A DNA stretch of 64,000 nucleotides, from NCBI GenBank assembly GCA_004154925.1, contig QJNS01000103.1:1-64000 (forward strand), given 5' to 3'. The position numbers and the translations under genes are program-made. Below the pieces are notes generated by a model. The model was not told the DNA's origin. It saw only the letters and a program-made list of their open reading frames with translations, and did not search any database. Below are positions 26,569 through 38,700 of this stretch, in pieces. Every line of letters begins with the position of its first letter. Position 1 is the first letter of the stretch. The DNA comes from Monosporascus cannonballus (taxonomy: Eukaryota; Ascomycota; Sordariomycetes; Xylariales).

Positions 26569-28522
26569 ATGCTCTCCGAGGACTACAAGGATTACTACCT
26601 CGGCACGGGACTGCGGCTGCTGGCCCGCAGCTCCGAGGCGCCCTGGAACGGCGCCCCGCCCATGCCCGGCGACCCCCTCTGCAGGCCGCTCCCGAGGGCC
26701 GCGCGCCCCGTCGGCTCCGACCACCCCGTCGCCGCCCTTTACGACCGCCTGCTGCGCGCTCGGTTCCGCCGCCTCGTCGCCGCCACCGACTGGTCCGCCA
26801 TCAGCGTGCTCCGGCTCGGCTTTTGTGATGGTGAAGACGATTTTCCCGTCGTCGTGCTCGTCGTGCTGAACGCCGGCGCCGGCGTCGACGAGCTGTGGGC
26901 GCGGTCTCTTGCTGTGCGGGGCAAGGAGCTGTTGGAGGCGTAGGTAACCCTTTAATTCTGCGGTTGAGATAACGATATTTCATGATGTGTGCGGTTATTG
27001 TGAGTGCGATTGTGGTTAGTGCGGCCACGGGCCCTGATTTGTTTGAGTTGCGCAGTGCCGGCGTCCCCGACGTCGAGGTGGAAATCGCTGAGGCGGCACC
27101 CGCGTCGGACTGGGGCCCCGAGACAGATACCGTGGGACCCCTGGAGCCGTGCGGTAAGCAGTTTCTGGAGTCATTGCTTCCCCTTCATCTCCTAGTTCAA
27201 AGTCACAAAATCTCCCAATGGAGATTCCTAGGAGTTCATAGCTCGGCAAACATGTCTTATCACTCCCTGCTCTCTATTTCATGGACCTGAAAGAAAATTG
27301 CTAACGCCAGACGTTGTAGTGTGGGCGAGCTTGCGCGTCAGCGCACCGGACAGGCAGAACAGGACCGTCGAGAGTGACGTCTCCAAAGGCATCTTCGTTG
27401 ACCTCAAGGCGCCGTTTGAGCGCGGCGGACACTGCGCTGTCACCTGTCACCCCATCAGGCAAGGTAAGCAACTGCCTAGTCAAGCTGCCTGGCCTATTGC
27501 TCCCCCATCTCCTCAACCCCACTCCCCCTCTACTGTATCGAGAAGATGACACTCACATCGCGACCCCCGCGCTGCATTAAACAGGCGACATACCGTACGT
27601 CTACATGCCCGGCGTCAGCCAGAAGCGGCCGGTCGAGTGCCCCTCGCCCGACGACTACGCGCGGACCATGGCGATCCTGGAGGTCAGGGAACGCGAGCTG
27701 CTGAGGCAGGAGGCTATCCCGCACAGTTACCGGCAGGACATCACTACCGCGCATGTCGCGGCGCAGCGGACGATGATCCTGACCAGCGTGCGGAGGATCC
27801 CCGACTTCGGCTACGTCCTGCGCAGCTCCGGGCCCACGATCGACGCGCAGACGGGCTGCCTGCTCAAGTGGACGCTCGTCGAGGTGGATCCCTGCATGGG
27901 GAGTCGCGCGAAGTCGAGCGTGAGTTCGGTTCCCTTTGTCCTCTTGTCGCGCTTGAAATGGGCCTGTACCTAAGTAGTGATGAACTGACCAACACTTCGT
28001 CAGTTTCCGTGGGCGCCAGCCTTGGACGAGCTATTCGGCACCGCCAATCTGCACAGGATGACCGAGGGCGCAGTGAGGACGGCCAATCTGCAGCACCCGA
28101 ACAACCCCGACGCTCTTTCCGCGTTCGTCTTCAAGTTGGGCAGGGAGACGGGGCTGCGGTGCGGCCTCCTGAATAACGTCCGGTCCGACATCCGCAGCCT
28201 GCATCCCGCGGACGACGACAGCGGAGGGCTCGTGGAGCTCATCACCGCGGAGACAGTCGTGCTCGATGCCCCCATGCCGCGGCCCGGTCAAGGCTTCCGG
28301 TGGAAGATTTCCCCGTTCTCCAGGTCCGGCGACTCCGGTGCCACCGTCATAGACTTCGCGGGGGCTGTCGTCGGCATGCTAGTCACGCCCGACGCGCCCG
28401 GGCAGTGGGGCCCCGTGAGCGTCGTCACGCCTGTCGACCGCCTACTCGAGAGCATCTGGACGACCCTCGACGAGGACGATCCGCCACCGAAGTGGCTAGC
28501 GCCTCGTATATCGTTATTATAG
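26569..28522 (+). CDS. trypsin-like (GDSG) serine protease-fold protein, five exons
   Basis: Exons 26569-26939, 27020-27153, 27311-27463, 27585-27919 and 28004-28522 join in phase (GT-AG introns of 80, 157, 121 and 84 bp; the third exon follows a GCTAAC branch site). They give a 503-residue protein. Around residue 438 it reads FSRSGDSGATVIDFAGAVVG, the nucleophile loop of trypsin-fold proteases. AVTCHPI near residue 213 may carry the catalytic His. In fungal relatives as I recall them an Asp-Trp-Ala-Leu element follows; here the aligned stretch near residue 314 is LKWTLVEVD, so the acid may be missing or replaced. There is no signal peptide, so the protein is probably cytosolic. Such domains occur in fungal hypothetical proteins and as effector domains of some NLRs. 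Substrate unknown. Confidence 0.75.
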
Positions 28523-29327
28523 CTTTTCGCACAACCATGATGAACATGAAGGAGCTAGCTATGTAAGGGGTTATGCGAATTATCGTCGCTTGAGGTAAAT
28601 CAATAATATAGTGCTTGATGGAAAGATTACATTACTAATTAATACAATCCATATCAAGATGCGTAGCCCGAAAAGGGCCGGGCAGAGCGAATGTATCGAT
28701 TCGCGACTCGCTCACCCTTCAACTCACCATATGATTGGCCTGCATCATATCCGAGTAATTGATACTCAAATAGCACCCAGAAGCTACACCTAGCCTAGCA
28801 CGCCCCTATGCCCTAAGGGAGGTTCAGGAGCCGCTACGCAGTCGCTCCCCTGGCGTTAAATACTACAACAGCAACAAGAACAAATAGCACCCAGATCGTT
28901 TTTATGGGAAGGCAGGGTTCGTAGCCCCTTAATTCTCCCTTCAAACCACCATATATCTACAGCTAATTCATTGCCTCGCCTACAGACATTTAGACGACAT
29001 TTAGGTCGCCAAGGGTATGGCTACGTTCATAGTCAGGTGCTGTACGGTAGTAAGATTTGTATTTGAGTCAGAGCAACATTCTATTCGCTTCTATATAGTT
29101 TTCTTCCAAGAACACGCAGGGAATGTTTAACGGGATATCTATGTGATGGTGTAGTAATCTATGGCTAAAACGGATTCTGGCAAATGTAGGTCAGTATACA
29201 CGGACATCGCGCCCATCGATCTAATGGTCAGAAATCTCCATGAAAGAACTGGCTTATACAAAAAGGAGTCGAACTATGGGATGGGGGAAGGCACGCTGTC
29301 GTGGGAGTCATCCTGGATTTGTTGAGC
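28523..29327. other. intergenic, no gene recognised
   Basis: AT-leaning spacer between convergent genes. A short phrase AAATAGCACCCAGA occurs twice (about 28769 and 28884). Nothing else stands out. Confidence 0.5.
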
Positions 29328-30377
29328 TTATCGTGTCCACACAAACGTTGTCGCATCGCGGATCCGTCGCCGGCGTGTACTTCCTGAACGCTCCAACTCC
29401 TCAGCCTCAGTAGTGTGAGTGTATCTTCCACTGGAAATTCTAGTTGCGTTAATAGCATTCGGCGTATGTAGTCCAACGGATTGGGCCCGCGTGGGGCCGT
29501 ACGACACAAGTTGATCGTAATTCCTCGCAAGCGGGATGTAGCCTGATACCACGGCTTGATCATAATTCCTTGCAAGGGGGATGTATCCTGATGACGCTAT
29601 ACTACCCGGTGGGTCGGTAGTGTCCGACACAGTGGTGCTGGGGACAGCTGAACTATATCGCGACGCTGAGCTTCGCCTCGACGGTTCATCGGTTGGCAGA
29701 GAAGCGACTGTGACTGCTCCATAATGAGACGATGGCGTATAGCTCCACCCTGACACACTTTGTGCTGGCCTGTTTGCCCTTGAATGGGGGACGACTGTGG
29801 TAACCTCTTCATCCGACAAATAGTAGGAGTCTGCCGCCTCAGGGTAATATTCCTGTCCCTTGCCACTCATACGCTGAGGCTCTTCTCCGGATTCGTCAGT
29901 TTCCACGACAATTCCAGGCTGAGGCAGAGATCTAGAATTATTATTCCATCTAGAGGTGTGACTTGCAGAAGACTTAGTCGTGTGTTCCGAACGAGGTTCG
30001 GATTTACGCGTCGAAGAGCCCTGCCGGTGATGAGATCCGGTACCAGATCTGTGTTTGGACGGATGTGAACTAGAGCTGGACTTACGGCTTGATAGGTGGT
30101 GACTGTGTCGCGACGGATGACTCCTACCGGTAGACCTCGGCCGATCGTCAACCTGCGAGATAGAGCTCTCAGGATAGACCGTACTAGGGGCCGAAGGAAC
30201 AATGAAGGGATCTCTTAAGCGATGGGGCACCGTAGACCCCTGGCGAGAAACCGTGCTCTCCTCCCCCGTACTGTGAACTCGAGACTTTCGCTCGTCGTCT
30301 TTGCGCCTGGACTTACTGCCTGTCTTCGAAGACCTACCAGGGTCAGGGATGCAGAAAACCTTCCCCATTGTTGACAT
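29328..30377 (-). CDS. Ser/Arg/His-rich low-complexity protein
   Basis: From the first ATG in frame (30377; a second lies at 30368) the frame encodes 349 residues with no recognised domain. The N-terminal half is dominated by Ser, Arg, His and Lys (runs such as SSRKSSSSSHPSKHRSG) and is predicted disordered. The C-terminal half contains a tandem duplication of SGYIPLARNYDQ, seen in the DNA as two roughly 42-bp units at about 29510-29595. The C-terminus is basic (RRRRIRD). There is no signal peptide or membrane segment. The long single frame and composition suggest a real but lineage-specific protein; a scaffold or nucleic-acid-binding role would be a guess. Confidence 0.5.
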   Translation of the reverse strand: MSTMGKVFCIPDPGRSSKTGSKSRRKDDERKSRVHSTGEESTVSRQGSTVPHRLRDPFIVPSAPSTVYPESSISQVDDRPRSTGRSHPSRHSHHLSSRKSSSSSHPSKHRSGTGSHHRQGSSTRKSEPRSEHTTKSSASHTSRWNNNSRSLPQPGIVVETDESGEEPQRMSGKGQEYYPEAADSYYLSDEEVTTVVPHSRANRPAQSVSGWSYTPSSHYGAVTVASLPTDEPSRRSSASRYSSAVPSTTVSDTTDPPGSIASSGYIPLARNYDQAVVSGYIPLARNYDQLVSYGPTRAQSVGLHTPNAINATRISSGRYTHTTEAEELERSGSTRRRRIRDATTFVWTR

Positions 30378-31135
30378 TGTCGTTGCCTTGAAGTACTCGG
30401 AATGTGGAATGAAGAAAGGTGAATGGTAAAGGTGGATAAAGCGGTGCAAAGGTAGGAATAGCCTTATTTATATAGGATGAAGCATAGTAAACAATGGCTA
30501 CAGTTCAATCTATTGTTGGTGTATGTTTTCTTTATGCCTTTCAATAACATCACTGTTTATCACCCCGACCTCCTTTCAGAAATTGTTACCATGTAAGAGA
30601 GTGGGTGAGACAGTGAAGGGGACCTTCAAGCCCCCTAACAACTGCAAACTATCCGACTTCGCATTAACCAGGATGAAATCCATTTGTTGAATCATCTTAA
30701 GCATTCTATTCAACGACTAAAAAGATGCTGGTATGTGATAGCCCAGTCGCTATGACCGATCTTACTATAGCAGGATTCCAACTCGAATGATGGCAATGGC
30801 CCCCCAAAGACCTGATGCGTCTTCTCACAGGCTTCCTGTAGTGAACCATGTAAGAGAAACGCTAGATTCACATCCACAAAATCAGCAAATGACGTTGTTC
30901 AGCCCAGCAAAGCAAAGCAAAATAAGACCGTTCAAAAACTTGTGGGTCGTTCCAAAAGATGCTCAATAACCACCTACCTGTTCACAGGTATCTGACACCC
31001 GGAGTTGGCATAAAAGCAGACCACTTACCTGCTCCGCACCACAGATTGCAAAGTTGAGTAAACATACACATCACAAATCCTTCTAGATGACCTGATATCC
31101 CGCGGTCAAGTCAATATCACTCAGGCAGAGCGGAA
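30378..31135. other. intergenic between divergent genes
   Basis: About 750 bp separating the minus-strand Ser-rich gene from the plus-strand Cys-repeat gene; probably holds both promoters. No clear TATA box and no coding frame of note. Confidence 0.45.
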
Positions 31136-32122
31136 ATGACCAGACATATGGGTAACCCTATGAAAAGTCGACGAGCAAGAGACTGACTCGAGGCCACGCT
31201 CGCCAGCGAACGACGTGTCACCTATCCTAGGTAACAGCGACGACGAGGTCAGCTCACGGAGCGTATTAACCATCAATTTGCGAAAGCCAGTGGAGGAAGA
31301 GGAGGAAGAACTAACTCCTGTGAGCAACCTTCCGTGTAACACATGTGGCAACAACCTTAGGCAGCCTAACCGAGTTCGATGTCAGGAATGTCTTGAAAAA
31401 GAGCGTTATAGATACTACGAAAGGTTGAAGGTAAAAGACCAGGCTGGCCAATGTGTCCAATGCAGCAACCCAAGCCAGCCTAACCGAGTTCAATGCGGAG
31501 AATGTCTTGAAAGAAAACGTTATAGATACTACGAAAAGCTGAAGGCAACAAAGCAGACGGGCCAATGTGTCAGATGCGAGAGACCGAGAGAACCTAACCG
31601 ACTTCATTGTCGGGAGTGTCTCCAAAAAGCTCGCGTGAAAGCTCGCCGGTACTTCGGAAAAGCGAAAGCAAAAGAGCACGCTGGAGAATGCCTCAGATGC
31701 TCCAAACCACCGTTGCCGGGTCACCGATGTTGCGCTAATCATCTCGAGGAAGGCCGAGGAAAGTGACTCTAACGATTCGTTCAGCCAACAAAGCTGCAGA
31801 CCAGGCAATAGTTCACCGTGAAAGGCTGAAGGAAGCAACTATGAAACGCAAGGCTGAACGTTTAGGCGACGAAAAAGCGGCAGTTGCGGCAGCAGAGCAC
31901 CAAGAACAAAAGGAGAGGGCAGTACGCGAGAAGTTGTGTGTGAGGTGCCTCGTTCGTCCCTTCGTGGCTCCTTCCATTTTGTGTGATCCTTGTAGGAAGT
32001 GTAACAGAAAGCATAATGCTGCAGCGCAAGGGGAATCAACTGAACAGGGGGAAAGCCAGAGTCCGCATGAGAAGATGGCAATAGCGTATCTCTTGAATGC
32101 GACGGTCGAGAATGAAGAATGA
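31136..32122 (+). pseudogene. protein of five Cys-cluster (zinc-ribbon-like) repeats, frameshifted
   Basis: The main frame from 31207 to the stop at 31766 encodes four repeats of about 39 residues. Each begins with a C-x2-C-x10/11-C-x2-C cluster (CNTC, CVQC, CVRC; the fourth, CLRC, ends C-x2-H), then a basic helix (KERYRYYERLK, RKRYRYYEKLK) and AGQ/TGQ/AGE. A fifth cluster (CVRC, then CDPC) follows in another frame that runs to 32122, so a one-base shift separates them near 31740-31765. The main frame has no ATG. A short first exon 31136-31151 (MTRHM) with a GTAACC...CCAG intron (31152-31206) joins in the correct phase. Function unknown; repeated Zn clusters suggest nucleic-acid or protein binding. 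A weak alternative intron (GTTGCG donor, TTCAG acceptor at 31785) would also restore the frame but removes the fourth cluster's last ligand. The end lies 24 bp from a solo LTR. Confidence 0.55.
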
Positions 32123-32145
32123 AGGGGTTATGCGAGCCCCACTTA

Positions 32146-32343
32146 TGTAAAAGAAAATGGTCGGGTAGAGAGTGAAAGGCAGAAGAGCCTAGCAGGTAGT
32201 TCGTAGTATGGGATAGCAATAGATGACCATTAATGCATGCCTCTCTCTAACTACTGGGGTCGAAGCCCCTTTATATACACAAACCAGACCCTCACTGGTG
32301 GGGCGCTGGGCCCCAGAAAGGGGTCACACATTAGCACCTGACA
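32146..32343 (-). repeat. family A solo LTR
   Basis: About 198 bp matching the family A LTR in the same orientation as 1360-1565, including AGTGAAAGGCAG, the ATTAATGC segment and GGGGCGCTGGGCCCC. It is flanked by ACTTA on the left and ACTAA on the right, a probable target duplication with one change. There is no internal region, so it is a recombination remnant. Confidence 0.85.
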
Positions 32344-32535
32344 ACTAACCTCCTTGATGCAAGTAGGCTAGCCACTAGCCATGAAGTCCATATTTGTCGA
32401 GAGAAAGCGTAAGATGTCATGGCTATCAGATCATGGTGTTATGCCGCACAACTGGATTGTAAATCTGGGGGGATACAAGAATAGCAAATAGTTGCCGTTC
32501 AATGTATTGCCATCCAGCCCCAGCCCAGCTCGACA

Positions 32536-34617
32536 TTACACAGTAGCCTTAGTCTTCGATTCCGTTGGCCCAACACCAACATCAGCACCGATATTTGCCT
32601 CCTCCATCACTCCACCACTATTAGTAGCATTAGCCAGGCTGGCTTTCCTTTGCTGAGTCTTCTCAGCTCGGCGCTCGTTTTTCTCCTGATCTTCCCGCAT
32701 CCTCCGGATAACTGGACTTTTCGCCCGGATCATCTCGCCGTACCGGTAGAAGACCACCGGGATCGGGATCATAATCACCTCTAACAGGCCGAGGAGCGTA
32801 CCGGCCCACTGCGGTGTGAGTGCTGCATACATTGCCGGCCCGGCAAGGGGCAAAGTGCCCCCGAAGAAACTGCGCGTTACTGCATTGCCGGAAAGCGCAG
32901 ATGCAGCGTAGATGCCGTAAGCACCAGCCAAGTAATTCAACTATTAATTCTAGTCAGAGGCTGAACTGTCCTATCGATGGTTGGGGTCATGGCTATGGGG
33001 AGAAGCATAGGAAACCGTTGTGCTGAGGGCACAGGAATTTATAAGCACCATGGAGGCGGCTACAAGTTACTTACGCCGTAAATGAAACTGAGGGCGTTGC
33101 CGGCGCCAAATGGTATGCCGAAAGCGATAGGCACCGCCCAGTGAATGGTCTCTGGGAGACAAGTCCAGCTGAAAGCCAGCTGACCGACTGGCACCAGAAC
33201 TGCGCCGATGATCATAACCCTCGCGGTTGCTTCTGGTGGCACCTTGCCAGTCACGGGATCTTTCGGGTGCATGTTGATCAATTTGCGCCAGAACGGTTCG
33301 GCGCATATAGCCGCCATCGTCCCAATCCCAATCCCGAGGAAAGCTAGACCGGAAATCCCGGGACCCCAGCCGCGATACTGAGTGAACACAATGGGGTATG
33401 CAACGAAGCAGAGATACAGGATGCCATAAAAGAGAGAGATCCTTCACCGGTGAAGTTAGTACGCGGACAACAACGATCTATCCGGCTTAGCTGTTGAGGT
33501 CTTACCAGAGATTGAAAAACCAAAGGATGGGCTCCTTGAAAGCAAGCTCGAAAGGCCGCAGTAGGTTGATCTTCAAGAGGGAGATGGTGGATACCTTCTC
33601 ATCATACCGGCTCCACCATCGCTGATCGTCAGTCTCCTTCCGCATGCGCGAGGCCTTTCGTTGCAAGATGCTGGGTGCGTAGGTTTCCTTGGTCAGCGCC
33701 ATGCAAATGGTCCCAGCACCAGCGAGAATCAGGACAAGCCAGTTATCCCATCGCCAGCCGAGATACTGATAGACGAATCCACCAATCACTGGGCCGGTCA
33801 CGGGACCGTTCATCGGCGCGATAGACCACAGGGACATTGTCAAAGCGCGATACTCTTCGGTCGAAACGTCGACGATAGTTCCAGCCGAGTTCGATACCAT
33901 GACAGAACCGAAAACTGCCCTGTAAAATCAATACCGCGTCCGCTGCACCGGATCAGGGACAAACACTTACCCGAAGAACCTAACGACGACCATCTCCGCC
34001 AGAGAGGTGGCCAGACAACATGGGATGACGAGAAGCGTAAAACTGATCATACAGACGACGTACACAGGCCTACGCCCGAACAGCTCACTCGCCGGAGCAA
34101 CAAGCAGGCTCCCGGCCGCCAGGCCAAGGAGGTACGTCGTAACACCCAGCGTCGCAACCGCCGTATTCGTCGTGTTGAACTCTTCCAACAGACCAGGGAT
34201 AGACGCCGTATAGCTCGTGCTATAGAACACGACGACCCACGTGGTGTAACTGATGGCGAAGATCACCCAGCCCCGGTACCAGAGGGGCCAGTTCCTAGGG
34301 TTCTCCGGATCGACATCGTCGAAGACAACCTCGAAGTCCGGGGGCCGCGACGCGGAGCTACCGATGCTGGTTGTAGTGCGAACCTGGGTCACGTCCGGGA
34401 AGCCTTGGCTCCCGTTCGATAGCGCCAACTCGAGCGGGGACAGCTGGTCACTTTCATCGGAAACGCGCGAAGAGCGGTTCCTGCGTCTGCCGTCAGGCCG
34501 GATCGCTTCGATTTCGGCCGGCTTCTCACTCTTTTCTTCACTTGATATCGAAGACGACCGCGTTGCCGAGGAGTACCCGGCGTCGCCATGGCTTCCGGGT
34601 TTCTCGATGCCGGCCAT
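32536..34617 (-). CDS. MFS transporter, DHA1 multidrug/polyamine type
   Basis: Exons (minus) 34617-33971, 33919-33506, 33441-33075 and 32940-32536 splice in phase (introns 51, 64 and 134 bp, donors GTAAGT/GTAAGA, one TACTAAC branch site). They give about 610 residues. A disordered N-terminus leads to the family mark ENPRNWPLWYRGWV near residue 105. Then come the helices, with motif A (PASELFGRRPVYV) near residue 180 and motif C-like GPVTGPVIGGFVYQYLGWRW in exon 2. These are typical of 12-TM proton antiporters of the DHA1 group (TPO/FLU1-like). It should export small toxic compounds at the plasma membrane; substrate unpredictable. An in-frame ATG farther upstream is absent, which fixes the start. 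The gene looks intact. Confidence 0.9.
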
Positions 34618-36924
34618 TGTACGCAGTCGGGGGCGGTCGCAGCCTTCGGTAGAGCTCCGGATGCGTTCCCAAGACAAAGGGAATATGCGCCAAGCGACAG
34701 GTTGCAGCTCAAAAGGGTCGCAGGGACCCCGACCGCAAGATAGACGCGGACCTCTGAAACCTCCTTGCAGTAGGCTCTTGTCTAATCGATGAAAACAACA
34801 AGCAAGTGGTGTTTGGTCATGAGAGTCTGAAAGAGAGGAAGCGTATGAGCACTGTTAAACCAAACGGAGCGATACTCCTGTCTCTGATGACAAACATAGT
34901 CGCTTGGAGTTCACAGCAGGTTTCCCTCTTTTTCCCTCTCCCAGCCACTGTAGATCCCCTGTAGATATCCATCCAAGCCCAATGGTTAATTCCGTGGGCC
35001 CTGGTCGCTGCCGATATTGCGCGAGATGAGTAACTGGTCGACCTGCGACATTTAGGCTAGCGGCATTTCCACGGAGATAAGAACGCTATGATCTGTAACC
35101 GATCGCAACTTCTACAGAAGTACCTCCTGAAGATTGTACACGCGGTGTTATAAGAGTCGCGTAAGATTGCGTGACTTCACTCATCTCGGGCCTACGAGAA
35201 TTCGCGAGGAATTCTTCCAAGCCTTCCGCATATTCCGCCTGTAGCACTGCAGATAGAACCCCATTCGACAAGCTTTTTACGAAGCGCCAAACCGGCAATC
35301 AGCTGCATGCCCGCGATGATGTATCCGGCGTGTCCGGGCGGGGATAGTAGGATGACTCCAAAACCCCCGTCGCCTACTACCGTTGCAAGCCGCAGCAGCC
35401 GTTAGCTGCATCCATGGAACATTTCCGCAGTTGCCGATTTGATATCTGCAGGATGGTCGGGAAACTCGCGTGGACATCCCTTTCGCTCCGCTGCGTCGTA
35501 CGCTCGATGAGTTGATGCCAGAATTATGGTTTACGCCGCCTTCTTTTCTTTTCTATTGCATTTGCATACGTCCTCAGTCGTCCCCGAACTACCCACGCTG
35601 GTCATGTCGCCGCCCCTGTGCAACCCCCGTGAGGGTCGGGGATGCATCTAAGCACCACGTTAGCCTAACTCTTAGACTCGCTTTAGCCTATCGTACTCCC
35701 ACACTGCAATCCCTATTGGCTTCCAGTTTTGATATCAAGGTTCTGAATAAGTATTTACTGCCGGTTACCTCGGGCATCTGAATAGACACCCGAGGTATCT
35801 CTCATGATGATGATATGGCTATATTCAGGTAACAAGTTGCGATCCAATACCGCCCCAGCCACACTCAAGGCTGGAGGATATTGACTCTGATCAATTCACT
35901 ACCATGTAGCGATTAATTCTAAAGTCTGTGGGTCACCATTGCGACTCTGGGTCCTCCGTCGTTTGACGATACACTCACCATGGCACACAAGTTGTTGGTA
36001 ACAAGGAAGCCTGCACGGAGCACGTGCAGCTGCATGCCGACATGCCAACGTACATACGAAAGTGTCCACCCCATCAACTCCCGTACGGACACTGGATCCG
36101 TGTTCTAACTGTTATGCGGTTTCCAAGACGCAGGTTTGCAGCGTAATCTGGAGTGTAAATACGGCGGCTTGGATACTTTCTACACAGCCAGGCTGTAGCA
36201 GGCTGTTTTCATATCAGTTCCGATACGCTCGACGACCGTCGGGCTAAGGGTGAGAGGCGACTATAAGGTGGCCTCATGGTTCATGGTGGTAAAGTGTAGT
36301 GACCTCGGAAGCGCAGCGTTGGGTCCTGATGTATAACCAGAGTTATCATCCGCGGCTATTTCGATCAGATACGATGGCTGTTTGGTTTCAAGCCGGGGCC
36401 TCTACCCCTAGAGGGTACTCTGAACTTGTGAAACGAGGGGGATAAATGGTTAACGCTTAGCAACCAGCGGAAAACTGTTCCTTCCATTGCTGTCACTGGT
36501 GTCTGCCCCATCGAACGCAAGGTATATTGCTTTAGCTGTCGTCGTACTGCGCTCTCGTGTTGCAGCACTTTTAGTTCTTCATCATGTGAACGATTCAGCT
36601 TCCAGTTACAGAAGGTTAGAGATTTTGACACGGTATTACGTACTTTCAGCCTTCCGCGGCTTGTCCATACGACCTTTCTCCTTTTGGGCAGAAGCGGACA
36701 AGTCTACTGTCGAAGATAGGCTGAATATCCGTTAGATCTGTATTAAGTGATCAACCATGAGGGCTTCGGGACAGTATAATTATATATACACGGAGGTGTG
36801 GGTCATTGTATATCTACTTTAGCCTCCATTCTTGTCTACCCCTATTCTAATAATCTACTATCCCTGAATTCTGGGAGTGATGAACCTGTTCTAGGAATTC
36901 CCTGCTTAGGTCATGAGCTTATCG
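34618..36924. other. intergenic between the two MFS genes
   Basis: 2.3 kb upstream of the first transporter and downstream of the second (both minus strand). No frame has family resemblance, and I see no repeat shared with the rest of the window. Confidence 0.5.
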
Positions 36925-38700
36925 TTATATCTTCCTACACCGCCATCCAGGCCCGCAGGACTCCAATATCCAAATGGTCGGAAGGGTTACAGCGTGAAGA
37001 CTTGCGAAAGTCACAAAACACCATCCGGGTTTTAAGCGCGTAAGCATCAGGTCAAGTGCAGCCAAGCCTGCGGCGGCAAGTCCGCATCTGACCAAATTAT
37101 TTGCAGCCTGAACTGAAGAGGCGCGGTCGGGGTGGAAATCCACTAGAAGTGTATTCAGAGACTGGGACGTCAGTTCGCGATACTGTGTGTTTGGATAAAT
37201 CTTATAAGATCTTACCGTGAACAGGATCTGGTTAGTGAGACCAATGAAGAATTGAAGTATCAGGGGCATCGCTATATGCTAGTTGCACAGTCAAAAAGCA
37301 CCTTCGTAAGCGGACTTATGAGGTATACTCACTGCTTTGACTTGAAGAGCCCATCCATATGCAATGATGAGTGGCGTGCAAAGTAATATGGAATATTTGG
37401 TTGTTCGGAGGCGAGCATGTTCGATAGGGAAGTCCAAGAGCTCCTCTGTTCTGTGACATGTGCTGCCAAGTCCCGGCCTCCGGGCCGTAATTGCATAATC
37501 TCGATCGATTATTTTCCCTGACATGATCGAGGTTAACGTAAACCCAGTCGACTCTATTCCATGGTAACTTGCCAGCTAGGAACGCCGCTGCTGCACAGGC
37601 GACACCGAATGGGATGTATATCAGCCCTGAGACTAGTCCCGAGACGCCATAGATCTCAACGAAAATGGTAGAGAGCGAGGCCTGCAAGCAAGAGTAAATA
37701 GTGTAGTAAATGCCGTAGCAAACCACGGCGATGAGGGTGGCACGGTTTTTCAATAATGCGAGGACAGAGAAAGGGTTAAGGAGCAAAATCCCACTTCCCT
37801 TCTCCATCCTCCGGACTTCTGAGGACCTAAAAGGAGGTTTTAAGGTGGAAATAAGAGGTCGATGAGACCTCGAAACGGGGACACTGCCATCACCAACCAG
37901 TACTCTACAAGTTTCTGCCATGTAGAGGATGATAACTAGAAAGACGAGAAGCGATGCAATGGCCAAAAACCAGAATATTGAAGGCCAAGTCCACCGCATG
38001 AGTAGAAGCCCACTGAACGAGGGAGCAACGCTTGGTGGTGTATTCAGACTAGTTCGTTCTTTCGTTAGTCTCAGACTCGTGTATAGTGATCTTGACTCGA
38101 CCGCATACAAGATAGACATGAATCCTGTATAGCTACCTCTTTCGGCGGGAGTCGTCAGGTCACCGGCTACCCCATAAGCAATGGAGAATGTGCCTGGTTC
38201 GTTTAATACCATCCTTGGAGCGTTTCCGGGGTGGAGAGACCTGATATCGCAGCGCTTTGTAACATTCTCAAAGTCATCAAAGCGGAAAATGACCTTTGGG
38301 TAGCGAGACCAATATTGAGAAGGCCGTAGATACCAAGTGACGCAATAAAAACCGGACGCTGCCCATACCTATCTGCCACGTCGCCCGTGATGGACGGGAA
38401 TATACCAGATGCAATCAAATACGCTGTAACAGTAAGGTTGATGCTTCCCACAGAAACATGCAAGTCTCTTGCTAGGAAGGGAATTGCGGGAAAGTATATG
38501 AAACTGCTAGCAGTAGAGAACCAGCCTGCTAGAGCTGCAATCAGAATGATCCATCGCTTCTGTTTCGTAGTAAAAGCAGAATAGCCCGGAGCATTCGCTT
38601 CCGTTCCGAGGGCCAATTGCCTATTTTCCTGTTCACTGGGCTCGCGCAGGGCTTGTAACTTGTTGTTAGGAACGTGAGACTGATCGATCAAGGTAGGCAT
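36925..38700 (-). CDS. MFS transporter, QDR/AQR1-like (DHA1)
   Basis: Six exons (minus): 38700-38241, 38193-38109, 38048-37573, 37517-37333, 37278-37216 and 37161-36925. All junctions keep phase and give 501 residues. Motif A reads GDVADRYGQRP at residues 106-116; GDLTTPAERGSY and the C-terminal NTLLVDFHPDR, QAANNLVRCG and KPGWCFV are characteristic of the QDR group of drug:H+ antiporters. Unspliced, the gene looks frameshifted; the introns (47-60 bp) explain every shift. The third intron uses a GC donor (GCAAGT at 37572), the known GC-AG class. A plasma-membrane exporter of weak acids, drugs or polyamines is likely. It appears functional. Confidence 0.88.

Noticed and set aside
36925..38700. 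QDR-type transporter as a frameshifted pseudogene
   Set aside because: Every apparent frameshift is resolved by a short intron with matching phase.
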